NCBI RefSeq assembly: GCF_029428875.1
Contig: NZ_JAJSOO010000001.1
Coordinates: 2,170,001-2,234,000 of the forward strand
Direction: 5' to 3'
Source: Streptomyces sp. JH34
Lineage (GTDB): Bacteria; Actinomycetota; Actinomycetes; Streptomycetales; Streptomycetaceae
Length of the DNA stretch: 64,000 nt
Shown: one piece after another, positions 1-11,159 of the stretch
Position numbering within the stretch: position 1 is the first letter of the stretch
How the letters are laid out: the number at the start of each line of letters is the position of its first letter
Position numbers and translations under genes: made by a program
Notes under the pieces: model-generated
What the model saw: the letters and a program-made list of their open reading frames with translations, nothing else
What the model was told of the DNA's origin: nothing
Databases searched by the model: none

Positions 1-2458
<2,458 letters not shown>

Positions 2459-2491
2459 GCGGAAAGCCTACGGGCCCGGAGGCACGGCCTC

Positions 2492-3181
2492 TCAGCGGCC
2501 GGGGCGGACCGTCAGGTCGTTGATCTCGGCGTCGCGCGGAAGATCGAGGGCCAGCAGGATCGTGGTGGCCACGGACTCCGGGTCGATCCAGCGCGAGGCG
2601 TCGTACTCCTTGCCCTCCTGCTGGTGGACCTTGGCCTGCATGGGGCTGGCGGTGCGGCCCGGGTAGACGGAGGTGACCCTCACGCCGTTGCCGTGCTCCT
2701 CGTGGCGCAGCGAGTCGGCGAGCGCCTTGAGCCCGTGCTTGCTCGCCGCGTACGCGCCCCACTCGGCGTGGGCCGCGAGTCCCGCCCCGGAGTTCACGAG
2801 GACGACGTGGCCCTGAGCGACGCGGAGCTGCGGCAGCATCAGACGCGTCAGCTCGGCCGGGGAGACCAGGTTGGTGTTGAGCTGGTGGTGCCAGGCCTTG
2901 GGGGTCAGATCGCCGATCTTGCCGAGCTCGACGACGCCCGCGACGTGCAGCAGCGAGTCGAGGCGCTCGGGCATCGGCTGGTGGCCGAACGCCCAGGAGA
3001 GACGGTCGGGATTGCCGAGGTCGCCGACGAGCGTGCGGGCCCCGGGGTGGAGGGCGGCGAGTTCCTTGGCGCGTCCGGCGTCCCGGGCCAGCAGCACGAG
3101 TTCGTCGCCGCGTTCCAGGAGACGTCGGGCGACTGCGGCGCCGATGCCGGAACCGGCGCCGGTGATGAGATGAGTAGGCAT
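2492..3181 (-). CDS. short-chain dehydrogenase/reductase (SDR)
   Basis: A classical 229-residue SDR. The Rossmann nucleotide-binding motif TGAGSGIG is at residues 7-14, HVAG (the NNAG position) is near 79-82, and the catalytic Ser131, Tyr144 and Lys148 (YxxxK) are all present. It should be an active NAD(P)H-dependent oxidoreductase in the cytoplasm. Nothing in the sequence fixes the substrate. It sits 31 bases downstream of the LOG-family gene and 33 bases upstream of the MetE-like gene on the same strand, so these are probably one transcript, although no common pathway is apparent. Confidence 0.9.
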   Translation of the reverse strand: MPTHLITGAGSGIGAAVARRLLERGDELVLLARDAGRAKELAALHPGARTLVGDLGNPDRLSWAFGHQPMPERLDSLLHVAGVVELGKIGDLTPKAWHHQLNTNLVSPAELTRLMLPQLRVAQGHVVLVNSGAGLAAHAEWGAYAASKHGLKALADSLRHEEHGNGVRVTSVYPGRTASPMQAKVHQQEGKEYDASRWIDPESVATTILLALDLPRDAEINDLTVRPGR

Positions 3182-3212
3182 GCCCCCATGCTCGCACCAG
3201 GGCGTGCCCGCA

Positions 3213-3752
3213 TCAGAGCAAGCCTGCCGACTCCTCCAGGTAGGCCAGCGCGCCGACGCCGTCCTTGGCGAAGAAGACCAGCTCGGTGAGGGGCAGCGGC
3301 AGGAAGCCCTCGTCCTCCATGCGCTGGAACTGCTGGCGCAGGCCGTCGTAGAACCCGGCGGTGTTCAGCAGGACGACGGGCTTGGTGTGCTTGCCGTGCT
3401 TCTTCAGTTCCAGGATCTCCGTGGCCTCGTCGAGGGTCCCCGTGCCGCCGACCATGATCACGATGGCGTCGGACTTCTCCAGGAGCAGCGCCTTGCGCTC
3501 GGCCAGGTCCTTGGCGATCACCATCTCGTCGGCGTCCGTCCGCGCCTTGGCCGCCAGGAAGTCCACCGACACCCCGACGAGCCGGCCGCCGGACTCCTGG
3601 ACCCCGTCGGCGACGACCTTCATCAGCCCGCTCTCCGACCCGCCCCAGACCAGGGTGTGTCCACCCCTGCCCAGCAGTTCCGCGAACTCGCGGGCGGGCA
3701 CGGTGTAGCGGTCGTCGAGGTCGGCTGCGGAGAGGAAGACACAGATGTTCAT
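3213..3752 (-). CDS. LOG-family protein (TIGR00730; cytokinin-activating nucleotide hydrolase-like)
   Basis: A 179-residue Rossmann-fold protein of the family once misnamed lysine decarboxylase. Characterised members cleave cytokinin or adenosine 5'-monophosphates to free base and ribose 5-phosphate. The signature PGGxGTxxE appears as VGGTGTLDE at residues 101-109, with Val in place of the usual Pro, and is preceded by the conserved Arg-Lys pair (R86, K87). Catalytic Arg and Glu are therefore retained. The WGGSESGLM loop at 36-44 matches the family's GGGxxGLMG. Substrate is unknown; true cytokinin production would be an inference. It is the first gene of the minus-strand run ending in ligA. 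Confidence 0.85.
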   Translation of the reverse strand: MNICVFLSAADLDDRYTVPAREFAELLGRGGHTLVWGGSESGLMKVVADGVQESGGRLVGVSVDFLAAKARTDADEMVIAKDLAERKALLLEKSDAIVIMVGGTGTLDEATEILELKKHGKHTKPVVLLNTAGFYDGLRQQFQRMEDEGFLPLPLTELVFFAKDGVGALAYLEESAGLL

Positions 3753-3817
3753 GCGAACACCGTACGACCGCCCCCCGGTGCGGGAAGAAACCCGCGTTCC
3801 ACGGGGCTGAACCCGGT

Positions 3818-4153
3818 ATGGCCTCCATCACAGGACACACCATCACCGTCGAACCCTCCGCCACGCACGTGCGCGCCGTGCACGACGGGCAGGTGCTCGC
3901 CGAGAGCCGCCGCCCGCTGGTGCTGCGCGAGACGGGCTGTCCGGACCGTTACTACCTGCCGCCCGAGGACGTCCGTACGGAGTTGTTGTCACCCTCGGAC
4001 ACCCGTACGCACTGTCCGTTCAAGGGGGACGCGTCGTACTGGTCGCTGCCCGGTGCCGCGGACCTCGTCTGGGCCTATCCGGAGCCCAAGGGGGACGTCG
4101 CCGCGATCAGGGACCACTACTGCTTCTACGCCACGGACGTGGTGCCCGACTGA
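3818..4153 (+). CDS. DUF427 domain-containing protein
   Basis: A 111-residue single-domain protein that matches DUF427: the pattern RPLVLRETGCPDRYYLPPEDV, then THCPFKGDASYW, then a C-terminal WAYPEP. The domain is a compact beta fold found across actinobacteria and fungi, without an agreed biochemical role. There is no signal peptide or membrane segment. It is transcribed divergently from the LOG-family gene and lies 62 bases upstream of the alpha/beta hydrolase gene, with which it may share a transcript. Function is not assigned. Confidence 0.85.
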   Translation: MASITGHTITVEPSATHVRAVHDGQVLAESRRPLVLRETGCPDRYYLPPEDVRTELLSPSDTRTHCPFKGDASYWSLPGAADLVWAYPEPKGDVAAIRDHYCFYATDVVPD

Positions 4154-4215
4154 CCGTCACAAGATATTTTCCGCACGGGCGATGAGTTCCGCGCGCCCCG
4201 GCGGTCCACCCTCAC

Positions 4216-5016
4216 ATGGACAAGACTCTCTCCCGTGACGGCACGTCGATCGCGTTCCGCCGCCGCGGTGACGGGCCACCGGTGATCCTGGTCGGCGGGG
4301 CGTTGAGCACCGCGGCCGACGAGGCGCCGCTGGCCGCCCTGCTGGCCCCACGCCTCACGGTTGTCACGTACGACCGGCGGGGGCGCGGGGCGAGCGGGGA
4401 CGGCGGCCCGTACGCGCTCCGCCGCGAGATCGAGGACCTGGCGGCGGTCGCGGCCGCGGCGGGCGGGCGCGTCTCGCTGTTCGGCATGCTGTCGGGCGGG
4501 GCGCTGGCCCTGGAGGCGCAGGCTGCGGGGCTGCCCGTGGACCTGCTCGCGGTCTACCAGCCGCCGTACACCCCGGGCCCCTCCGGCCTGCTGTACAAGT
4601 CCCGCTGCACGGCGCTGCTGCACCGGCTGCTGGCGAAGGGCGACCGGGCCGGGGCCGTCGAGCTGTACCTGTCCCGGACCGGGATCCCGGAGGAGACGGT
4701 CGCCCGCATGCGCCGCACCCCGCTGTGGTCCGGTCTCGAAGCGGTGGCCCACACCCTCGCGTACGACGACGCCCTGCTGGGCGACGGCTCGGTGCCCGTC
4801 GAGAGGTTCGGCTCGGTCACCGCGCGCACCCTCGTCCTGACGGGCGGCTTCAGCACCGAGGGGGCGCGGCGGACGAGCCTGGCCCTCGCGGCGGCGGTCC
4901 CGCGCGCCAGGCAGCGCACTCTGACCGGCCAGACGCGCGAGCTGGCACCGCATGCGATCGCGCCGGTGCTGGCGGAGTTCTTCGCCCGGGAGGTGTTCGC
5001 CGGCCGGGTGTCGTGA
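4216..5016 (+). CDS. alpha/beta-hydrolase-fold protein lacking the usual catalytic Ser and His (likely pseudoenzyme)
   Basis: A 266-residue protein with the alpha/beta hydrolase layout: an oxyanion-loop-like GGAL near 27-30, the DRRGRG turn at 53-58, a nucleophile elbow at 90-95 and a C-terminal helix. The elbow reads G-M-L-S-G-G. In related Streptomyces hydrolases this region reads G-x-S-S-G, so the nucleophile position (residue 92) holds Leu. The usual late histidine in GQTH is Arg here (GQTR, residue 241); a His at 246 is the only nearby alternative. The reading frame is otherwise intact, with normal codon use, so this looks like a retained non-hydrolytic protein and not a decayed gene. 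It could bind a ligand or another protein. Assignment of the fold is firm; loss of activity is inferred. Confidence 0.8.
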   Translation: MDKTLSRDGTSIAFRRRGDGPPVILVGGALSTAADEAPLAALLAPRLTVVTYDRRGRGASGDGGPYALRREIEDLAAVAAAAGGRVSLFGMLSGGALALEAQAAGLPVDLLAVYQPPYTPGPSGLLYKSRCTALLHRLLAKGDRAGAVELYLSRTGIPEETVARMRRTPLWSGLEAVAHTLAYDDALLGDGSVPVERFGSVTARTLVLTGGFSTEGARRTSLALAAAVPRARQRTLTGQTRELAPHAIAPVLAEFFAREVFAGRVS

Positions 5017-5025
5017 CGTCGTCGT

Positions 5026-5062
5026 GCGGGTCACGTCCGTACAGGGGTCGGACGTGACCCGC
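5026..5062. terminator. perfect hairpin between converging hydrolase and mnmA
   Basis: Arms GCGGGTCACGTCCG (5026-5039) and its exact complement (5049-5062), 14 base pairs with a 9-base loop, lie between the hydrolase stop at 5016 and the mnmA stop at 5070. The placement suggests a bidirectional terminator. No T-run follows, as is usual in Streptomyces. Confidence 0.75.
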
Positions 5063-5069
5063 GCGGCCG

Positions 5070-6203
5070 TCAGCCGGCCGCCGCCGCCTTCTCACGCCGC
5101 ACCGTCGTCGCGATCGTCGCCGAGCCGACGACCCGCGTCCCGTCGTAGAGCACGACAGCCTGGCCCGGTGCGACACCCCGGACCGGCTCGGTGAAGGTGA
5201 CCGACAGGGTGCCGTCGACGAGCTCCGCCGTCACCTCGGTCTCGCCGCCGTGGGCGCGGAGCTGGGCGGTGTACGTGCCCGGGCCGGAGGGGGCCGTGCC
5301 GCACCAGCGGGGCTTGATCGCCGTCAGTGCCGTGACGTCCAGGGCCTCGGCCGGGCCGACCGTCACCGTGTTGTTCACCGGGGAGATGTCCAGGACGTAG
5401 CGGGGCTTGCCGTCGGGGGCCGGGTGGCCGATGCGCAGGCCCTTGCGCTGACCGATGGTGAAGCCGAAGGCGCCCTCGTGGGTGCCCACCTTCGCGCCGG
5501 ACTCGTCGAGGATGTCGCCCTCCGCCGGGCCGCCGAGACGGCCGGCCAGGAAGCCCTGGGTGTCGCCGTCCGCGATGAAGCAGATGTCGTGGCTGTCGGG
5601 CTTCTTGGCGACCGCCAGGCCGCGGCGCTCGGCCTCGGCGCGGATCTCGTCCTTGGTGGTGAGGGTGTCACCGAGCGGGAACATCGCGTGGGCGAGCTGC
5701 TTCTCGTCCAGGACGCCGAGGACGTAGCTCTGGTCCTTGGCCATGTCCGAGGCGCGGTGCATCTCGCGGGTGCCGTCGTCCTTCACCACGACCGTGGCGT
5801 AGTGGCCGGTGCACACCGCGTCGAAGCCGAGGGCCAGGGCCTTGTCGAGCAGCGCGGCGAACTTGATCTTCTCGTTGCAGCGCAGGCAGGGGTTGGGCGT
5901 GCGCCCCGCCTCGTACTCCGCGACGAAGTCGTCCACGACGTCCTCACGGAAGCGTTCCGCCAGATCCCAGACGTAGAACGGGATACCGATGACGTCCGCG
6001 GCGCGGCGGGCGTCCCGGGAGTCCTCGATGGTGCAACAGCCGCGCGCGCCCGTACGGAAGGACTGCGGGTTCGCGGAGAGGGCGAGGTGCACACCGGTCA
6101 CGTCGTGGCCTGCCTCGGCGGCTCGGGCCGCCGCGACGGCGGAGTCGACTCCGCCCGACATGGCGGCGAGCACACGGAGGGGGCGCTGGGAGGTCTCAGT
6201 CAT
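5070..6203 (-). CDS. mnmA: tRNA-specific 2-thiouridylase MnmA
   Basis: MnmA activates U34 of tRNA for Lys, Glu and Gln with ATP and inserts sulfur to give 2-thiouridine. The 377-residue protein has the PP-loop SGGVDS at 16-21. The two redox cysteines are present: C106 in NPCLRCN and C208 in [10 protein letters not shown]. The C-terminal tRNA-binding and beta-barrel domains follow. I chose the ATG at 6203 because the family starts a few residues before [10 protein letters not shown]; a frame 32 codons longer exists but runs over the divergent amidase promoter. The cysteine desulfurase gene nearby on the same strand is the probable sulfur donor. Confidence 0.96.
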   Translation of the reverse strand: MTETSQRPLRVLAAMSGGVDSAVAAARAAEAGHDVTGVHLALSANPQSFRTGARGCCTIEDSRDARRAADVIGIPFYVWDLAERFREDVVDDFVAEYEAGRTPNPCLRCNEKIKFAALLDKALALGFDAVCTGHYATVVVKDDGTREMHRASDMAKDQSYVLGVLDEKQLAHAMFPLGDTLTTKDEIRAEAERRGLAVAKKPDSHDICFIADGDTQGFLAGRLGGPAEGDILDESGAKVGTHEGAFGFTIGQRKGLRIGHPAPDGKPRYVLDISPVNNTVTVGPAEALDVTALTAIKPRWCGTAPSGPGTYTAQLRAHGGETEVTAELVDGTLSVTFTEPVRGVAPGQAVVLYDGTRVVGSATIATTVRREKAAAAG

Positions 6204-6264
6204 AGCCCGTCCAGAGTACGGGGCCCCGGGAACCGAATCCTCTCGGATAAGCGTTGTGGAGCAC

Positions 6265-6954
6265 ATGGGGAACAACGGGAGTGCCGGATCAGCGGGCAAA
6301 AGCCCCGGTCAGGGCATCAGCCGGCGCACACTGCTGATCGGCGGAGGGGCCGTCGCGGCAGCCGGCACGGCCGCACTGGCCGCGGAGGAGATCCGGCGCG
6401 TCTGGTGGCGGGTGCCGGGTGTCGAGAAGCCGCGCAAGGAGGGTGAGCTGGACTACACCCCCGCGCGCTGGATCGCGGCCTCCGAAGCGAACTGGCGTCG
6501 GGCCGACCGCCCCGACGACTACGGCGTGGACCGCGTGATCGTCCATGTCACGCAGGGCAGCTACGCCAGCGCGGTCAAGGTCTTCCAGGACCCGGCACAC
6601 CAGGCGGCGACGCACTACATCGTCGGGCAGAACGGCCGCGTGACCCAGATGATCCGCGAGCTGGACGTCGCGTACCACGCGGGCAACCGCTCGTTCAACG
6701 AGCGGAGCGTCGGTATCGAGCACGAGGGCTTCGTGGACCGCCCGCAGGACTTCACGGCGGAGATGTACGCGTCCTCCGCGAAGCTGACGGCGGCGATATG
6801 CGAGCGGTACGCGATCCCTGTCGACCGTGAGCACATCATCGGGCACGTCGAGGTCCCCGGCACGGACCACACCGATCCCGGGCCGCACTGGGACTGGCCC
6901 CGCTACATGAAGCTGGTGCGCGCGGCCTCCACGGGCGGGGCGCGGGCTAGCTGA
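6265..6954 (+). CDS. Tat-exported N-acetylmuramoyl-L-alanine amidase (amidase_2/PGRP type)
   Basis: A 229-residue peptidoglycan amidase predicted to cut the bond between muramic acid and the stem peptide. A twin-arginine signal ([10 protein letters not shown]) and hydrophobic stretch occupy roughly residues 18-41. The amidase_2 domain follows, with the first zinc histidine in VIVHVTQG, a conserved THYIVGQNG strand, YHAGN, and the distal [20 protein letters not shown] region. The ATG at 6265 puts the Tat signal at the N terminus. It lies between mnmA and the cysteine desulfurase gene on the opposite strand, and its 3' end overlaps the desulfurase stop by 8 bases. An envelope role is likely. 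Confidence 0.88.
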   Translation: MGNNGSAGSAGKSPGQGISRRTLLIGGGAVAAAGTAALAAEEIRRVWWRVPGVEKPRKEGELDYTPARWIAASEANWRRADRPDDYGVDRVIVHVTQGSYASAVKVFQDPAHQAATHYIVGQNGRVTQMIRELDVAYHAGNRSFNERSVGIEHEGFVDRPQDFTAEMYASSAKLTAAICERYAIPVDREHIIGHVEVPGTDHTDPGPHWDWPRYMKLVRAASTGGARAS

Positions 6955-8116
6955 GCCCTGCCGTCCTCGCCCGCTCGACGGCGGGCCCGATCGCCCGCGC
7001 GAGGTCCTCCACGTCCTGCGCGGTCGAGGTGTGACCGAGCGAGAAGCGCAGTGTGCCGCGCGCCAGCGCCGGATCGGTGCCGGTGGCCAGCAGGACATGG
7101 CTGGGCTGGGCGATGCCCGCGGTGCACGCGGATCCCGTGGAGCAGGCGATGCCCTGGGCGTCGAGCAGCAGCAGGAGGGAGTCGCCCTCGCAGCCGGGGA
7201 AGGTGAAGTGGGCGTTGGCGGGAAGCCGGCCGCCGGGGGCGGGGTCGCCGCCGAGGAGGGCGTCGGGGACGGTCTTCAGTACGGCCGCGGCCAGCTCGTC
7301 CCGGAGTGCGCCGACCTCACGTGCGAAGTCCTCGCGTCCGTCGGCGGCGTGCCGTCCGGCGACGGCGAACGCGGCCACGGCGGGTACGTCGAGCGTGCCG
7401 GAGCGCACATGCCGCTCCTGCCCGCCGCCGTGCAGGACGGGTACGGGTGTCTGGTCGCGCCCGAGCAGCAGCGCGCCGATGCCGACCGGGCCGCCGATCT
7501 TGTGTGCGCTGACCGTCATCGCGGCCAGCCCGGAACGGGCGAAGTCGACCTCCAGCTGCCCGAACGCCTGCACCGCGTCGGCGTGCATGGGGACCCCGAA
7601 CTCGTCCGCGACATCGGCGAGTTCACGTATCGGCATGATGGTGCCGATCTCGTTGTTGGCCCACATCACGGTAATGAGCGCGACATCGTCCGGGTCGCGG
7701 ACGAGCGCCTCGCGCAGCGCCTCCGGATGCACGCGCCCGTAGGCGTCGACCGGGAGGTATTCGACGGTGGCGCCCTCGTGCTCCGCGAGCCAGTCCACGG
7801 CGTCCAGGACGGCATGGTGCTCGACGGGGCTGGCCAGGACCCGGGTGCGCCGGGGGTCGGCGTCGCGCCGGGACCAGTAGAGGCCCTTAACGGCGAGGTT
7901 GTCGGCCTCGGTGCCGCCGGAGGTGAGGACCACCTCACTGGGGCGGGCGCCGAGCGATTCGGCGAGGGTCTCTCTGGACTCCTCGACGGTACGGCGGGCC
8001 CGGCGCCCGGCGGCGTGCAGGGAGGACGCGTTACCGGTGACGGCGAGCTGCGCGGTCATCGCCGCGATCGCCTCCGGCAGCATCGGGGTGGTCGCGGCGT
8101 GGTCGAGGTAAGCCAT
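6947..8116 (-). CDS. cysteine desulfurase (NifS/IscS family)
   Basis: A 389-residue pyridoxal-phosphate enzyme that removes sulfur from cysteine as a protein persulfide. K206 in SAHKIGGP binds PLP, H100/H101 in VEHHAV stack on the cofactor, and the persulfide cysteine is C331 in TGSACTAG. The start [11 protein letters not shown] is canonical. It is on the same strand as mnmA, 743 bases away with the amidase gene between them on the other strand, so the two probably work as donor and acceptor in tRNA thiolation. Roles in Fe-S assembly or other thio-cofactors are also possible. Confidence 0.93.
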   Translation of the reverse strand: MAYLDHAATTPMLPEAIAAMTAQLAVTGNASSLHAAGRRARRTVEESRETLAESLGARPSEVVLTSGGTEADNLAVKGLYWSRRDADPRRTRVLASPVEHHAVLDAVDWLAEHEGATVEYLPVDAYGRVHPEALREALVRDPDDVALITVMWANNEIGTIMPIRELADVADEFGVPMHADAVQAFGQLEVDFARSGLAAMTVSAHKIGGPVGIGALLLGRDQTPVPVLHGGGQERHVRSGTLDVPAVAAFAVAGRHAADGREDFAREVGALRDELAAAVLKTVPDALLGGDPAPGGRLPANAHFTFPGCEGDSLLLLLDAQGIACSTGSACTAGIAQPSHVLLATGTDPALARGTLRFSLGHTSTAQDVEDLARAIGPAVERARTAGLS

Positions 8117-8233
8117 GGTGGTGACGATTCTACGAGTCCGTGGCGCGCGGCGTGCCGAGGGCGGCGCCCGGCGCCCCCGGCCCCGGCTCGTGACGGGCCG
8201 GCTCGGGCGCCCTCGAAGCGCCGGCAGCGCTCC

Positions 8234-10009
8234 TCAGAGGGCCGTCCAGCGCTGGGACGCCGCTCCCGAGCAGCTGCTGGGCTTGAGGGCGCCGTTGCCC
8301 ATGATGCTGAGACAGGTCCCCGTGCCGACGTTCACGAGGGCGCCTCCCGCCCCCGCGCGCCAGCGGCGTGACGCGTCCTCGTTGCACGAGAGCAGCAGGA
8401 TCCCCCCGGGGCCCGCGGTGAGGCATGTCCTGCCCGACTCGGGAACGAGCTGGAAGGATCCGCCGGACGCCGCCCGGACACCCCAGACGGCACCCGACCC
8501 GCCGCATTCGCCGGTGCCCGGGTAGCCGTTGAACGCGACGTAGAGACACTTGCCGTTCTCGGCGTTGCGATAGCGGCGGTTCCCGGAGGACACGGGTTCG
8601 CCGGAGCTGGACCCCTCTGACGCACTGGACCCACCGGAGGTGCTGGAGCCACCCGAGGTGCTGGAGCCACCCGACGCGCCGGATCCCCCGGAGCCGTCCT
8701 GGGCACCGCCGCCCGCGTCTCCGCCTGCCGGGGCGGGGGCAGAACTCCCGTCCACTGTCTCATCCCCCTTCTCGCCTCCCCCGTCCTTCTCCTTGTCCTT
8801 CGGCGGCTTCCCCGGTGACGCCGAGCCCGAAGGGCTCGCGGACGCGGAGGAGGCCCCGGGCACGGCCGGGGCCGTGGCGGAGACGGACGGCCCGGCGGCC
8901 TTCCGGTCGTCCGGCGCCGAGACGAAGGGAAGGAGCTGGACGGCGAGTGTCGCGCCGCCCGCGGCCACGACCACCGGCACGACGGCGAAGAACACGCGTG
9001 TGCGCCGCCGGCGCTCACGCTCCGGGCGGGCCTTCTGCCCCAGCCCCAGGGTCTCCACGGAGACGGGCGGCGGCAGTTCGATCTCCTGGACGTGTGCCGC
9101 GAAGGCCGCCTTCTCCGCGAGGTTCCCGCTGATGGATTCCGGCCACAGCGGAGCGGCGGACGGCCCGTGCTCCGTGGCGATCCGTACCAGCTCGGACGCT
9201 GTGGGACGGGCCCCGGTGTCCTTGTCGAGGCAGGCGACGACGACCTCGGCGAGTGCGGGGTCGAGCGACCTCACCGCTTCGAGGCCGGGCTTCTCGTGCA
9301 CGATGCGGTAGAGCACCGCCGGGCCGGACTCCTCACCGAAGGGCGGGCTGCCGCAGGCCGCGTAGGCGATGACCGAACCCAGCGCGAAGACATCCGCGGC
9401 ACCGGTCAGGTCGCGCTGCGTCGTGGCCTGTTCGGGAGCCATGTACGCCGGGGTGCCGACCACCATGCCGCTCCTGGTCAGCCGGCTCTGCTCGGTGGCG
9501 CGGGCCACACCGAAGTCGATGACCGTGGCGCCCTCGACCGTCAGCATGACGTTGGACGGCTTGAGGTCGCGGTGCACCATGCCGAGGTCGTGCACCGGGA
9601 CCAGGCCCTGGGCGGCCTCCCGCAGCAGGAGCCACACGGTCTCCGCGGGCAGCGGGCCCTTGTGCAGCGCGAGGGCCTCGCTGAGCGTGAGCCCGGGGAC
9701 GTACGCGGTCGCGAGCCAGGGGGGCCGCGCGTCACGGTCGCTGGCGATCAGCGGGGCGGTGGCCTCCGCGGGCAGCTTGGCGAGGTTGTCCAGCTCGTGT
9801 CCGAACCGGCGGACGAAGTCCTGGTCCTCACCCGCGATCGAGGGCAGCACCTGCTTGACGGCGACGTACCGGCCTTCGTGGACGCCGAGGTACACGCGCC
9901 CCATGCCGCCGGAGCCGAGCCGGCCCGCGAGCGGGATCCCGCCGATCTGCCGTGGATCGTCGGCTCCCAGCGGCTTGGCTCCACTGCCCGTCAGGTCCAA
10001 CACGCCCAC
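8234..10009 (-). CDS. membrane Ser/Thr protein kinase with C-terminal ricin-type lectin domain
   Basis: A 591-residue Hanks-type kinase. The cytoplasmic kinase domain covers about 25-280: glycine loop GSGGMGRVY (32-40), Lys52, HRDLKPSN (catalytic Asp148), DFG at 165-167 and GTPAYMAPEQ. A basic stretch and one membrane helix (about 338-362) follow, then a low-complexity Ser/Gly/Pro linker. The extracytoplasmic domain of about 125 residues has ricin-B-like repeats ending in RRW and QRW motifs (QxW type) and paired cysteines. The probable start is GTG at 10009, five bases after GGGGAG; GTG at 10003 is an alternative. The kinase could sense a carbohydrate or cell-wall ligand, an inference from the domain order. 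A TetR gene is divergent. Confidence 0.9.
   Translation of the reverse strand: MGVLDLTGSGAKPLGADDPRQIGGIPLAGRLGSGGMGRVYLGVHEGRYVAVKQVLPSIAGEDQDFVRRFGHELDNLAKLPAEATAPLIASDRDARPPWLATAYVPGLTLSEALALHKGPLPAETVWLLLREAAQGLVPVHDLGMVHRDLKPSNVMLTVEGATVIDFGVARATEQSRLTRSGMVVGTPAYMAPEQATTQRDLTGAADVFALGSVIAYAACGSPPFGEESGPAVLYRIVHEKPGLEAVRSLDPALAEVVVACLDKDTGARPTASELVRIATEHGPSAAPLWPESISGNLAEKAAFAAHVQEIELPPPVSVETLGLGQKARPERERRRRTRVFFAVVPVVVAAGGATLAVQLLPFVSAPDDRKAAGPSVSATAPAVPGASSASASPSGSASPGKPPKDKEKDGGGEKGDETVDGSSAPAPAGGDAGGGAQDGSGGSGASGGSSTSGGSSTSGGSSASEGSSSGEPVSSGNRRYRNAENGKCLYVAFNGYPGTGECGGSGAVWGVRAASGGSFQLVPESGRTCLTAGPGGILLLSCNEDASRRWRAGAGGALVNVGTGTCLSIMGNGALKPSSCSGAASQRWTAL
8637..8672. repeat. two tandem 18-bp units in the kinase linker
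   Basis: The unit GAGGTGCTGGAGCCACCC occurs twice in tandem (8637-8654 and 8655-8672), with degenerate copies on both sides. On the coding strand it encodes GGSSTS units of the extracellular linker. Copy number is probably variable between strains. Confidence 0.8.
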
Positions 10010-10079
10010 ACCGACTCCCCGTGACACACCTTTTCCGTACCGGAGGAAGTCTGACCAGTGGATACTGGGAGTGGAGGCA

Positions 10080-10091
10080 TTTTCTAGAAAA
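10080..10091. promoter_or_regulatory. palindrome between kinase and TetR genes (possible operator)
   Basis: TTTTCTAGAAAA is a perfect 12-base palindrome in the 142-base divergent region. It is flanked by GGAGTG (10068-10073) and its complement CACTCC (10093-10098). An AT-rich palindrome is conspicuous in this GC-rich genome and would suit a dimeric repressor such as the adjacent TetR protein. No binding evidence exists. Confidence 0.4.
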
Positions 10092-10151
10092 ACACTCCAG
10101 AAATTCACCGCGGAAGAGACCCGCCTCACGAACCACAGGAACGGCCACCCG

Positions 10152-10745
10152 ATGAGCCCCAAGCAGCACCGCGGCGAAGTCACTTCCGATCTGCTCCTGG
10201 ACGCGGCGCTGCGCGTGTTCGTCGAGTCGGGCGAGCAGGGCCTCACGGTCAGCGCGGTCGTACGGACCAGCGGTGTCAGCCTGGGCAGCCTCTACCACCA
10301 CTTCGGCAGCCTCGACGGCCTGATAGGCACCCTCAGTCACCGCTGGCTCGACCGGCTGCTGGGCGAACTGACCACGGCCCTGCGGGAGGCCGGCACCGTG
10401 CGTGCGGGCATCGCCGGTGCCGTGGAGGCCTACCTGGCCTTCGTACGGGAACACCAGGGGCCCGCCCTGCTCCTGCATTCCCCGCTCGCCGACCGCAAGA
10501 GCATGGCGCGGGGCAGGGAGTTCCGCGACGCCCAGGAGGCAAGGGTCTCCGAAGTGGCTCTCTGGGTCCGGCAGGGCGTGGATTCCGGGGAACTGGCCCC
10601 GCTCCCCCTGCCGCTGATCGAGTCCTTGATCATGGGCCCTGTCGTCGCCGTCGCCCGTCGGTCGCTGTCGGGCATCGACGACGTCGATCTCGACGAGGCC
10701 GCACGCCTCCTGCCGGAGCGGATCTGGCGGTCGGTCCGGGCGTAG
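10152..10745 (+). CDS. TetR/AcrR family transcriptional regulator
   Basis: A 197-residue regulator with the N-terminal TetR helix-turn-helix (VSAVVRTSGVSLGSLYHHFGS, about 37-57), followed by a helical ligand-binding domain with a conserved TetR C-terminal layout. The ATG at 10152 begins MSPKQHRGEVT and lies 9 bases after an AGGAA. It is divergent from the membrane kinase gene, so it may regulate that gene and itself through the palindrome near 10085. Ligand unknown. Confidence 0.9.
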   Translation: MSPKQHRGEVTSDLLLDAALRVFVESGEQGLTVSAVVRTSGVSLGSLYHHFGSLDGLIGTLSHRWLDRLLGELTTALREAGTVRAGIAGAVEAYLAFVREHQGPALLLHSPLADRKSMARGREFRDAQEARVSEVALWVRQGVDSGELAPLPLPLIESLIMGPVVAVARRSLSGIDDVDLDEAARLLPERIWRSVRA

Positions 10746-10810
10746 AAGCACGCCGGGGCGGCGGGATCAGCCGGCGGGGCCGCGTGGGGTGCCGCTCCGG
10801 GGGCGGGCGA

Positions 10811-11140
10811 TCAGCCGGCGAGGCCCCAGGAGACGGTGCCGTTGACCGTGACCAGGACGGCGAGGACCACCAGGTCGGCGACGCCGAGTGCCAGTCCGAG
10901 CAGGGCACGGCCACGGCGGGTGGTGGAGCGGGCGAGCGCGATGACCGCCATCACGACGGCGACCGGCCCGAGCAGGATGTTCATCACCAGGAGACCGAGC
11001 AGCCCGAGGACGAACGAGGCGACGGCGAGCCCGTCGGCCTCGCGACCGGCGGGACGGGTCCCGGCCGGACGGCTGTCGGCGGAGGGCGCGTCGGCGGGAC
11101 GGGTGGCGCGCGGCGCGGTGCGTGCGGTGGTGAGTGCCAT
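10811..11140 (-). CDS. DUF4190 membrane protein
   Basis: A 109-residue protein with a disordered Ala/Pro/Arg-rich N terminus and the DUF4190 core: two membrane helices (about 50-73 and 84-105) around a short basic loop with SLxR-like residues (IALARSTTRRGRALLGLALGV is split by the loop). The ATG at 11140 has AAGGAG nine bases upstream; a longer frame begins at 11188 but overlaps the upstream small gene. It lies 19 bases downstream of the 51-residue gene and is divergent from the FabR-like regulator. Function is unknown for the family. Confidence 0.75.
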   Translation of the reverse strand: MALTTARTAPRATRPADAPSADSRPAGTRPAGREADGLAVASFVLGLLGLLVMNILLGPVAVVMAVIALARSTTRRGRALLGLALGVADLVVLAVLVTVNGTVSWGLAG

Positions 11141-11159
11141 GGGGTGGGGCTCCTTCGCG

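Noticed and set aside
6204..6299. 32-codon N-terminal extension of mnmA
   Set aside because: The extension overlaps the amidase promoter and start, and the family begins close to the PP-loop.
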